A DNA stretch of 64,000 nt from Bryobacterales bacterium. Its GTDB lineage: Bacteria > Acidobacteriota > Terriglobia > Bryobacterales > Bryobacteraceae. The DNA lies in contig JAFAQY010000091.1 of assembly GCA_019261985.1 (NCBI GenBank), positions 45,079 to 109,078 of the forward strand. The letters run 5' to 3'. Below are positions 52,687 through 61,400 of this stretch, in pieces. A model generated the notes under the pieces. That model searched no databases. It saw nothing but the letters and a program-made list of their open reading frames with translations, and had not been told where the DNA came from. Both the position numbers and the translations under genes were made by a program. The first letter of the stretch is position 1. Each line of letters opens with the position of its first letter.

Positions 52687-53961
52687 ATGCCGAGACGCAA
52701 GCTGTCGAATATCGAGCACCTGGCCGAAGTAAATATCGCTTGCTCCGCGCGCCTGGCGGGGAAGCTGGACTTAGGCGACCTGCGAACGGCTCTGGGTCAC
52801 GCACAGCGGCGCCATCCTGCGTTGCGTGCTTTGATTCGGCCCGAGAACGATGTGCTCTACTATGAGCCGGACACAGCGCCTGAAATACCAGTTCGCGCTC
52901 TCCAGTTACCTGATGACGAAACCTACCGTCGTGAATGGGAGTTCGAGCTTAGTACGCCGTTCCATCACGATTTTCCACAGTTGCGCGTAGCCTACGTCGA
53001 GGGTGACTGCGACTGCGAGCTGTTGTTCACCACGTCGCATCGTGTCTGTGACGGCTTGAGCATCTTCATTCTCGTCAAAGATGTCCTTCGGTTTTTGGCC
53101 CGCCGCGTGGAGCTAAGCCCGCAGGAGGAAATCAGCGCGAGGGACATCATCGGAGAGTACCGGCCAGCCTGGCCTTGGCTCACGGGCATCGGTGTAGCCA
53201 TGATCAATACCTGCTTACGTCTGCTACCCGCTTCGAGGCCTGCTCCTCGAAAGAAGGAATACTGTGCGGAATGGAGCGCCGGGCGTGAGGCCTCGGCATC
53301 CTTGCGGCAACAGTGCAAGGCTGCGGGCGTGAGTGTGCATGCAGCTTTCCTTGTTGCGCTGGATCGAGCTCTATTGGCTGTGCTCGGGGCAAGAGCGCCG
53401 AACTGGATGACTTGCCCGATAGATTTGCGGCGCGGCCGCTTTCCCGTGCTCAAAGACGACATGCTGTTTTACGGCGGCGGCAATTTTACGGTTCGCGCGG
53501 GCCGCTGGATCGAAGGCGATTTCTGGGACAGCGCGCGCCGGCTCACCCAAGAAATTCGCGCGCAAGTGGAACGCGAAGTTCTCGCGATCCCCGAGCGCCT
53601 CTTTTTGTTCGAGAGATTGCGCCCGCTGACCTGTAGTCAGGCGCGCTGGCTGGTGCGGGCAAGTGAAGCATTGCAGTCGAAGCGGCGCGTCAAAGGGATC
53701 GGCGTATCGAATCTCGGTAATATCGAATTCACCGACACCGATTGCCCGCTGCCGGTCAGAGATATCCGCTTCTCCGCTCGATCGTTGAATTTCGGGATCC
53801 TGGGTTTGATTCCGTACACCGTAAACGGACATATGCGGTTCTATTGGACCAGCAGTGAAAACTTCATCAATGAGCGCGAACTGCTTGCGCTTAAGCAGGA
53901 GTTTGCGCGAACGCTTGAAAGTCACATCGAACGGAAATGGGCGGAAGCGGTGCCGGCATGA
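52687..53961 (+). CDS. Condensation-like acyltransferase paralogue A
   Basis: A 424-residue stand-alone version of the second half of the preceding fusion protein. Shared features are RRKLSNIEHLAEVNIACSARL at the N-terminus, TTSHRVCDGLS with Ser in place of the first active-site His, IDLRRGRFPVLKDDMLFYGGGNFTVRAG in the core, and SNLGNIEFTDTDCPLPVRDIRF. The upstream 13-bp repeats replace a normal ribosome-binding site, so translation probably depends on coupling. Its C-terminal codons overlap the next gene by ATGA. The role is inferred as acyl or aminoacyl transfer onto the cluster product; a non-catalytic scaffold is also possible. Confidence 0.82.
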   Translation: MPRRKLSNIEHLAEVNIACSARLAGKLDLGDLRTALGHAQRRHPALRALIRPENDVLYYEPDTAPEIPVRALQLPDDETYRREWEFELSTPFHHDFPQLRVAYVEGDCDCELLFTTSHRVCDGLSIFILVKDVLRFLARRVELSPQEEISARDIIGEYRPAWPWLTGIGVAMINTCLRLLPASRPAPRKKEYCAEWSAGREASASLRQQCKAAGVSVHAAFLVALDRALLAVLGARAPNWMTCPIDLRRGRFPVLKDDMLFYGGGNFTVRAGRWIEGDFWDSARRLTQEIRAQVEREVLAIPERLFLFERLRPLTCSQARWLVRASEALQSKRRVKGIGVSNLGNIEFTDTDCPLPVRDIRFSARSLNFGILGLIPYTVNGHMRFYWTSSENFINERELLALKQEFARTLESHIERKWAEAVPA

Positions 53962-55238
53962 GACGAAAGCTGTCCACGATCGAACATCTGCTTGAGGGTA
54001 ATGTGACTTGCTTCGTCAGGCTAGAAGGTCGTGTTACCATCCCGCGGCTCCGGTCTGCTCTCGCTCGTGTGCAGCGCAAGCATCCCGCGTTGCGGGCACT
54101 GATTCGCGAAGAACAGGACGGACTGTATTATGAGCCGGACAGCGCGGGTGAGATTCCGATGCGCATCGTTCCACGGGCGACTGAGGACGATTACCGCGAT
54201 GAATACCGGATTGAGCTGACTTCCCGCTTCGCGTACGACGAGCCGCAATTGCGCGCCGTGTGGCTGCATTCGGAACGGGAGAGCGATCTCCTGCTTACAA
54301 CGTCACACCGAATCTGCGACGGCGCGAGCATCTTTATCCTTGTACGAGAGGTACTCCAGTCACTCTACACTGATGACGGGCTCATCCCCTACGAACCAAT
54401 CACGGTGCGCGATATTATTGGCGACTATCAACCTCCGCGGCCGTGGAAGCGTAAAGCTGTAGCATGCCTCCTGAATGGACTGCTACGCCTGATTCCGAAC
54501 CTCGACATGGCGCCCGAGAAGTACGAATATTTCCTGGAATGGAAAGCGGACCGTGCACTGTCGGACGCCCTCAAGCAGCGGTGTAGGGCGGAGGGCGTTT
54601 CTGTTCATGCCGCAGTGCTCGTGGCTCTTGATCGGGCCCTATCTGCGGTATTCAACAAAAAGTCGCCGAAGTGGATAGACAGTCAGATAGACCCGCGTCG
54701 AGGGCGTTTTGCCGCACTAAAGGACGACACGCTTTTCCTTGGTGGCGGCAGCTTCAAAGTGCGTGCCGGCCAGGCTTTGGAAGCGGAGTTCTGGAGTAGA
54801 GCGCGCGCGATCAACAAAGAAATACCGGGACAGATCGACCAGGAAGTAGCCAATATTCCCGCGCGCCTCCATTTCTTCGAAATGCTCCGCCCGATTACGG
54901 GTAACCAACTTCATGTAATCATGCGCATCCTATATGCATGTACGAAAAAAGTAAGCCAGTTCGCGTTATCAAACCTCGGGAATGTTGTCCTGAGCGACAG
55001 CGATGCTCCATTCCGGGTGAAGGACATGCGCCTATACGTACACTCCTTCAGGACTAGGGCGCTCGGCTGGATTACCTATACCTTCAACGGCGAGATGCGC
55101 TTCTGCTGCGTAAGCAATGAGAAGTGCATGAGCCCGAGCGTGGCGAATGCGCTCAAGCACGAGTTCATGATCGTGCTGGAGGATCAGGTGGTACAATCTG
55201 CCGGCCGCGCCGGCGAGATAGCAGCAAGCACAGTGTAA
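53958..55238 (+). CDS. Condensation-like acyltransferase paralogue B
   Basis: A 426-residue paralogue of the previous protein. ATG 53958 is chosen because it overlaps the preceding TGA and starts the shared RRKLSTIEHLLEGN sequence. The open frame reaches 53937, but that is not conserved. It has LLLTTSHRICDGASIFILVREVL (Ser-His-x3-Asp-Gly), IDPRRGRFAALKDDTLFLGGGSFKVRAG and the ending YTFNGEMRFCCVSNEKCMSPSV. Compared with true NRPS condensation domains there is no DFGWG motif. All four condensation-fold proteins of the cluster are adjacent, so repeated tandem duplication is likely. The cluster ends here, with no terminator hairpin recognised. Confidence 0.82.
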   Translation: MRRKLSTIEHLLEGNVTCFVRLEGRVTIPRLRSALARVQRKHPALRALIREEQDGLYYEPDSAGEIPMRIVPRATEDDYRDEYRIELTSRFAYDEPQLRAVWLHSERESDLLLTTSHRICDGASIFILVREVLQSLYTDDGLIPYEPITVRDIIGDYQPPRPWKRKAVACLLNGLLRLIPNLDMAPEKYEYFLEWKADRALSDALKQRCRAEGVSVHAAVLVALDRALSAVFNKKSPKWIDSQIDPRRGRFAALKDDTLFLGGGSFKVRAGQALEAEFWSRARAINKEIPGQIDQEVANIPARLHFFEMLRPITGNQLHVIMRILYACTKKVSQFALSNLGNVVLSDSDAPFRVKDMRLYVHSFRTRALGWITYTFNGEMRFCCVSNEKCMSPSVANALKHEFMIVLEDQVVQSAGRAGEIAASTV

Positions 55239-55524
55239 TCGATCATCACGCACCAATCTGAAAATCAGAGTTGCAGAATCCAGCGAGCGCGTGACCTTAC
55301 GTTGCGGAGCGGCCTTTTCACCGGCGATGAATGACATCATGACCGTCCCTGGACCTTCGCGCGTGAGCTTCTTCCGTATAATCCGGCTCCGCCGTGTGGG
55401 CCGGGAGGCATCGGGCGCCGCCGCCAATCTTGTACCCCGTCCGGACCACGCGCTCCCGAAGCAGGCGCCGCTCGGCTAGCCTTTGGGCTCGCGGAGTAAT
55501 ATCATCTCCGCAGGAGAGCTCCGG

Positions 55525-56597
55525 ATGAAAGCAGAACGATTCGCCGCGATGCTACTACTGTATGTGCCTTTGACGGCACAATGGCTCACATACAAAACCC
55601 CAGGGATCCCGAGGACTCCGGATGGGAAGCCTGATCTGTCCGCGGCGGCGCCTCGAACCGCGGAGGGCAAGCCCGATCTCTCGGGCATTTGGCGCGCATC
55701 GGGAGGGCCATACAATCGCAATATTGCAGTGGATCTGAAGCCCGAGGAGATTCAGCCTTGGGCGCGGGAAATATACTGGCAACGCGTTTTCAATCTAGGA
55801 GCGGATAGTCCGCGCGCCCTCTGCCTGCCCGATCCGCCACCCACTTACCATCTGAACGGCATGGCGCGAATCGTCAGACGCCCGCGTTGACCGTGATCGT
55901 GAATGAGGGTGTTTCCAACAGCAATACGACTCGAATGATCTTCACCGATGGCCGCGGCCTTCCCGAGGAGATGAGTCCCACCTGGCTCGGCTATTCGGTC
56001 GGGCATTGGGAGGGCGATACGCTTGTGGTCATCACCGCTGGCTTCAACGATAGGACCTGGTTGGATTTTGACGGTCACCCGCATTCGGAAGCCCTTCGCA
56101 TTACTGAACGGTTCCACCGCCGCGACTTCGGCCACATGGACTTCGAAATGACGTTGGAAGACCCGAAGGCGTTCACCAGACCCATTACGTTCAGGGCGAA
56201 TAAGACGCTGGTAGCGGACACGGAGATTCTGGAGACGATTTGCGAAAACAAGGATACGCCCGAACACCTCAAGGGGGTCGGCTTGTTCCGGCTTAGCCCG
56301 GAAGCTCTCGCGAAGTTTGCAGGGACTTACCAGTTTGGCTCAGGACGCGAGGCTGTGATCACAGTGGATGGGCCAACGCTGATCCTAAAGCTCGGCGGCC
56401 AACCGGCGCAAACATTCACAATGGCAGCGGAGTCGGAAACGATGTTCGTCTCGATAGGCTTTGGGGAGCGCGCCGAATTTGCCAAGGACGCCGGCGGCAC
56501 GATCACCGGTTTTACTTTCACCACCGGGACGGGTTTGGGTACGGGCGACCGCCCAGCGAGTGTGCAAACGGCAGTCCGCAAAGAATCTGCCCACTAA
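55525..56597 (+). pseudogene. Frameshifted secreted protein of an acidobacterial family
   Basis: ATG 55525 (after CAGGAGAGC) begins a signal peptide (MKAERFAAMLLLYVPLTA). The protein then reads TPDGKPDLSAAAPRTAEGKPDLSGIWRASGG...HLNGMARIV. At about 55873 the frame is lost, because GTCAGACG appears to lack one C of GTCCAGACG. The continuation is LTVIVNEGVSNSNTTRMIFTDGRGLPEEMSPTWLGYSVGHWEGDTLVV...GFNDRTWLDFDGHPHSEALRITERF, up to 56597. The two parts together match a common acidobacterial exported family of about 350 residues with no known function. A single-base error in the sequence would equally explain it. Confidence 0.8.
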
Positions 56598-56632
56598 TAA
56601 GAATCGTTTGCGCGGTTGAAAGGACATTTCTC

Positions 56633-56860
56633 ATGTCTAAAGCGAACAGTGTTATCGCTTTGCTTCTGTGCGTCCTTGTCGGCGAGCTGGCCTGGTCCTA
56701 TGCTCAGTCACAGAATAATGCGACGTTGACAGGCCAGGATTACGCCGATATCCCACAACTATACGCGAAGGTAGGAATCGAAAAATCGTCGGGCATGACG
56801 CCTCGGCGAACTGGGTCACTAAGAGCATGCCCGAATGCCTCTCGGCCCGAGTCACCGTGA
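56633..56860 (+). pseudogene. Remnant of an exported SnoaL/NTF2-like protein
   Basis: MSKANSVIALLLCVLVGELAWSYAQS is a clear signal peptide, and LTGQDYADIPQLYAK is the typical start of a SnoaL-like domain. After that, homology breaks (VGIEKSSG...). About 100 residues of the domain are missing and the frame ends at 56860. A neighbouring phase (HDASANWVTKSMPE) looks like residual coding sequence of a second protein, so at least one deletion joint lies near 56790. Confidence 0.55.
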
Positions 56861-56882
56861 TACGTTGGTCCCGGAGAGGTCG

Positions 56883-57293
56883 ATGCACACTTCAGAACAG
56901 GCGCCCTTTGGCGCGGGCGTCGCCCGAAGAGGTAACGAGCCCCCGGCGGCCGTTTCAGTGCACGGCTGGCGATATCACCATATTGGGATTCCAACCGGCG
57001 TTCCGCGCCCCGGAGAGTATTACCTCGAACGATTCAAAATGTACGTGTCGGGTTTTGAGACCAGTCCTTGCGGAATTGAATGGATGCGCTTCGAGTCCGA
57101 TAGCCCGGTACATCCCCTGATCAAGTCCGTTCCTCACATAGCATTCGAGGTCGACGATCTAAAAGCCGCATTACAAGGGAAACAAATTCTTACGGAGCCG
57201 AACTCCCCTTCAAAAGGCGTTCTTGTAGCGATGATCCTCGACAGTGGTGCTCCCGTGGAGCTGCTTCAGTTCCGGCGCGAAGTGGATTCTTAA
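56883..57293 (+). CDS. VOC (glyoxalase/bleomycin-resistance fold) protein
   Basis: A 136-residue protein. The ATG at 56883 is selected by GGAGAGG just upstream. Two half-folds are visible: WRYHHIGIPTGVPRPGEYYLERFKMYVSG and SVPHIAFEVDDLKAALQGKQILTEPNSPSKGVLVAMILDSGAPVELLQFRR. His in HHIG and HIAFEV and the Glu in VELLQF are the usual metal-ligand positions of the VOC superfamily. Substrates range from methylglyoxal-glutathione to antibiotics and cannot be fixed here. The upstream neighbour is a broken exported gene. Confidence 0.8.
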   Translation: MHTSEQAPFGAGVARRGNEPPAAVSVHGWRYHHIGIPTGVPRPGEYYLERFKMYVSGFETSPCGIEWMRFESDSPVHPLIKSVPHIAFEVDDLKAALQGKQILTEPNSPSKGVLVAMILDSGAPVELLQFRREVDS

Positions 57294-57776
57294 AGGTGCC
57301 ACCTCTCGCTTGGAAAAAGCCGGAAACCGCTTAGCGTAGAAGATGCTCGGAATGGTCCGCCATTCCGAAGAAGCTGACACACAGCGGTCGCGGGTTTTGA
57401 GTCCGCGATTTCGGCGCAGGTGACCGACGTTGGTTTCCCGTATAGGCGCAAAGCCCTGTCGATCCAGAGTGAGAAGACAGGTGATTCCGTGAACGTTCAT
57501 CGCAGGAACCAGTCGCGCATCGTGGACTTGGACGCCCATCGCGCCGTGGCCACCGGCAATTGAAAGACAGATTCTCCGCCCGGCGCTTCGACGTCGGTCT
57601 CCGCGGATTCGCCAAGCATCGCGGTAACGCTCGCCGTAGACGAACCTTCCCGGCTCCCCCGTTGCGCGCGAATTACGTATAGTATTCAGGGCGTCGGGTC
57701 TTCCAGGCTCCTCCGTTCCAGCTGTTCTCCCGATTCCCGCTTTTCCGCGATTTGGGTAACCCCTCGGAGGTTGAGT
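57294..57776. other. Gap with PIN-domain remnant before the sigma factor
   Basis: About 480 nt. The minus strand at 57416-57548 retains the end of a VapC-like PIN toxin (see separate entry). The last 100 nt should hold the promoter of the sigma factor gene. Nothing else is supported. Confidence 0.5.
57416..57548 (-). pseudogene. C-terminal fragment of a VapC-like PIN toxin
   Basis: The frame reads GVQVHDARLVPAMNVHGITCLLTLDRQGF, matching the final part of PIN ribonucleases (VHDARLVA-M-x-HG-ITHLLTFN), including the conserved Asp of that segment. The 5' two thirds and an antitoxin gene are missing, so it is inactive. Confidence 0.6.
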
Positions 57777-58328
57777 ATGCGCTCGGAGGACCGTGACCTT
57801 GTGGAACAGCTATTGGCCGGCGACCCCACGGCCTGGCACGAATGGAATGCCCGCTTTCGCCCCGTGCTCGCCGCAATCGCGCGCCGCGAATTCCGTTTGC
57901 CACCGGAAGACATAGAAGACCTGCTGCAAGACTTGGCCCTCGCCCTGTTGAATGATTCCGGCCGTCAGTTGCGCGCCTACCGCCAGGAAGCTTCGCTGTG
58001 CTCCTGGCTGTGCGCCATCTGGCGCCACCGCTGCCTGGATCTCAAGCGGCGGCGATCCGGTTGCCGGCTGCCCGCCTTTGTCCCTCTTCTTTCCCCTTCC
58101 ATTGAAGCGAGCCTATTGGCGAGCGAAACTCTCGGGCTGGCCTCCAAGCGCGACCGTTTTTTGCTGCAAATGCACTTCATCGATGGCTGGTCCGAAAGGG
58201 ATTTGGCCGCCTCATTACAAATTCCGGAAAATACGATTGCATCCTCTCTGGCACGCGCAAGGACGCGCCTGAAAAAAATTGTGGGTGCGCCTGCAAGGAA
58301 ACCGCCCGCTCATACGCCTACTCACTGA
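57777..58328 (+). CDS. ECF-type RNA polymerase sigma factor
   Basis: A 183-residue sigma factor with region 2 (FRPVLAAIARREFRLPPEDIEDLLQDLALALLND and LCSWLCAIWRHRCLDLKRRR, the promoter -10 recognising part) and region 4 (LLQMHFIDGWSERDLAASLQIPENTIASSLARARTRLKKI, -35-binding helix-turn-helix). ATG 57777 is placed seven bases after GGAGG; an in-frame TTG at 57771 is less likely. No anti-sigma gene is next to it. The RHS protein gene begins 147 nt downstream, so this factor may control that gene, a possibility that rests on adjacency only. Confidence 0.88.
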   Translation: MRSEDRDLVEQLLAGDPTAWHEWNARFRPVLAAIARREFRLPPEDIEDLLQDLALALLNDSGRQLRAYRQEASLCSWLCAIWRHRCLDLKRRRSGCRLPAFVPLLSPSIEASLLASETLGLASKRDRFLLQMHFIDGWSERDLAASLQIPENTIASSLARARTRLKKIVGAPARKPPAHTPTH

Positions 58329-58475
58329 ACCACAATTTTTGCGGGTTTCGCGGGCCGATTGACGCGGAATCCGCGCGCCCGTTCATTCGCTTTGGCGATT
58401 ACCGCCATTGGAGTATCTGCAATCGTCGTCCGCCGCACCCGGCGGCATTGCTGAAGTAGTTCGGAAGGTCCCGTT

Positions 58476-61400
58476 ATGAGAAATCTTCTCGCGTCCGCCG
58501 TGTGTCTCCTCGCGCTGCTGCCCGCGCTTGCCGGCTCCGAATTCATCGGCCCGGACCCGCCTAAGGGCTGCCCCAGCTGCGGTGGATGCAGTTCCACCTG
58601 CGCGAGTTGCCCCACATGCGGCTGCAAGTGCACCGCCGCGCCTTCGCGCGATATCGCCTCCGTCACCAGCTCCACCATTAGTGTCTCGGAAGGCAACTTG
58701 ACCGAGCGCGTGCCGATTTCAAGAGTGGCCTCCACTCTCTCCCTCGACTTCGTTTACAACTCCTACAATGCCGATGGCTCCCGTGCCACCGTCGATACCG
58801 TGATGGGCTTTGGCTGGACGCACTCCTATAACGTTTTTCTGTTCAGCCAGGCCGGCGTGATGTTCCGCTTCGACGGCGAGGGCCGCGTCACCAAATATTC
58901 GCTCGGGCCGGATGGGATCTTCGTCTCCTCGCCCGGCTATTTCGAAACCCTCACCCAAAGCGGCGGGGTGTTCACCATCACCCAGAAGGATCAGACCAAA
59001 TATAATTTCATGCTGATCCCGGACACGCCGTTCATGGTCGGCGGCCCGGTCTACCGGCTGGTCAGCGTCGTCGATCGCAACCACAACACGACCACGTTGA
59101 CTTATAGCTCCGGCAATCTCACTTCGGTCACCGACACCTATAACCGCAGCCTCGCGTTCGGCTACGATGCCCACCACAACCTCATATCGGTGACCGACCC
59201 GGACGGCCGCCTCACCACCGTCCAGTACGATTCCACCGGGGCCACGCTTACCCAAATCAAAGATCCGGTGCCCGCCAGCCATCCGATCCAATACGCCTAC
59301 AACGCCTTCTACCAGCTCATCTCCAAGACCGACAAAGCCGGCCGGACTTTCACGTATGCGTACACCAGCGGCTCCCCCGGACTTCCGATCGCGGTCCAAG
59401 ACAGCGCCGGAACATCCCGCGCGACGCTTTCGAACCCCACCAACTGGGCCACCGACCCCACCCAGCTCATGCTGTTTCTGAATCGCGTCTACATCCCTTC
59501 AACCACCACGAATACGGACGGGCGCGGGAATCAGTGGCAATATTCCTACGATTCCAACGGCTACTTAATCCAAACCGTCGCCCCCGACGGCGCCACCACG
59601 AAATACACCTACGACCCGGCGACCCTGCAGGTTGCCGATATGACCGATGCCAATGGCAACACCACCACGTATAAATACGATTCCGAAGGCAACCGGATCA
59701 GAATGACAGACCCGTTGGGCAACTTTACGGAATATTACTACGATGATGTGTTCAACCAGCTGATCAGGATGGTCGACCGGCGCGGCCGCGTCACGACATA
59801 CACTCTCGATCCCGCCAACGGCAACAAGATCAAAGCGACCGACCCTCTTGGGCAAACGCAAACCTGGACCTACGACTCGCACGGCAACGTGCTGACCCAC
59901 ACCGACAAGAACGGCCACACCACGTCGTACGCGTACGATGCCTTTGGCGACGTGATCGCCATCACCGAACCGATTCCTCCGCCCAACACCACCACCATGA
60001 CCTACGACGCCGTGGGCAACGTGCTCACCCGCACCGACGCCAACGGCCACACCACCAGCTACGCATACGACGGCATGAACCGTGTGACAAAGGTGACCGA
60101 CGCCACGGGTCACTTCGATCAGACTTCCTACGACGGCGATGGCAACATCATCGAGACCATCGACCGCAACGGCAACATCACCCAGGATCAGTACGACCAG
60201 CGCCAGCGGCTGGTCAAAGTAATCGACGCGACCATGATCCACTTCGACGCCTACACGTACGATGGCAACGACAACCGCCGCTCGTTCACCGACCGCAACG
60301 GCCACACGACGCAATACGATTACGACGTGCAGAACCGCCTGACCGGCATCACCGACGCGGTGGGCGATGTCTCCCGGACCGCGTACGATCCGGTCGGCAA
60401 CGTCACAAGCCAAACCGACGCCAACGGCCATACAACAACGTATAAGTACGACTCCGACAACCGCCGCACCAGCATGACGGACGCAGCGGGCGAGGTCACA
60501 AAATATTTCTACGACGGCGGCACGTTCACGGCACCCGTTCGCGGAATCACCTGCAACCAGTGTGGCGCCACGCCCGGCTCCAGCCTCGTGACGGAGCAGA
60601 TCGATCCAGACGGTAACGCCGGCACGCATGCGGGCGTGACCTTCTTCAAATACGACGCGCTAGACAGGCTGATCATCAAAGTCCAAAAGACCGGCTGCAT
60701 CGGCGACGGCTGCACGGATACGATTAACCCCGAAACAGACGCGGTCACGACCACCGTTTACGACCCCGTCGGCAATGTCTTGAACGTCACCGAGCCCAAC
60801 TGCGGCGCGGCCGTCTCATCGCGTTGCGACAGTGTCAACTATACGTATGACGCGGACAACCGCCGGATCAAAGAGGTCAACAACGCCGGCGATACAACCC
60901 AGTGGACCTATGACGGCGTGGGGAATGTAATCGCAGTCACCGCTCCAAACTTGAACGTAACCACCAACACTTATGATGCGTTGAACCGCGTGATCAAAGT
61001 AGCCGACAGCGACGGCCCCGTCGCAAGCTACGGCTACGATCCCGTCGGCAACCGCACCAGCTTCACCGACGGCAACGGCAACACCACTAACTACGCCTAC
61101 GACGTTCTGAACCGGCTGATCACCACCACCGATCCGCTCGGCAAAACCACCAGCGATTTTTACGACCCCGTCGGCAATCTCACGCAAGTCACTGACCGTG
61201 ACAGCAACTCGACCGTCTACGCCTACGACGCCATCAATCGCCGCATCAGCGTGACGGACGCTCTCACCTTCGTGACCACGTTTCGGTACGACCCGGTGGG
61301 CAATCTGATCAAGCTCACCGACGCGAACGGCAACCCCACGGAGTATTTCTACGACGCCGTCAACCGCCCCATCCGCGAAACCTACGCCGACGGCCTCTCG

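Noticed and set aside
55239..55524. Extra gene between the acyltransferase cluster and the secreted pseudogene
   Set aside because: The short open frame from 55291 lacks a ribosome-binding site and motifs, so the stretch is taken as intergenic.
59565..60629. Very long open frame antisense to the RHS gene
   Set aside because: Val/Gly/Ala-rich repeats simply mirror the YD repeats on the other strand; a typical shadow of a repetitive GC-rich gene.
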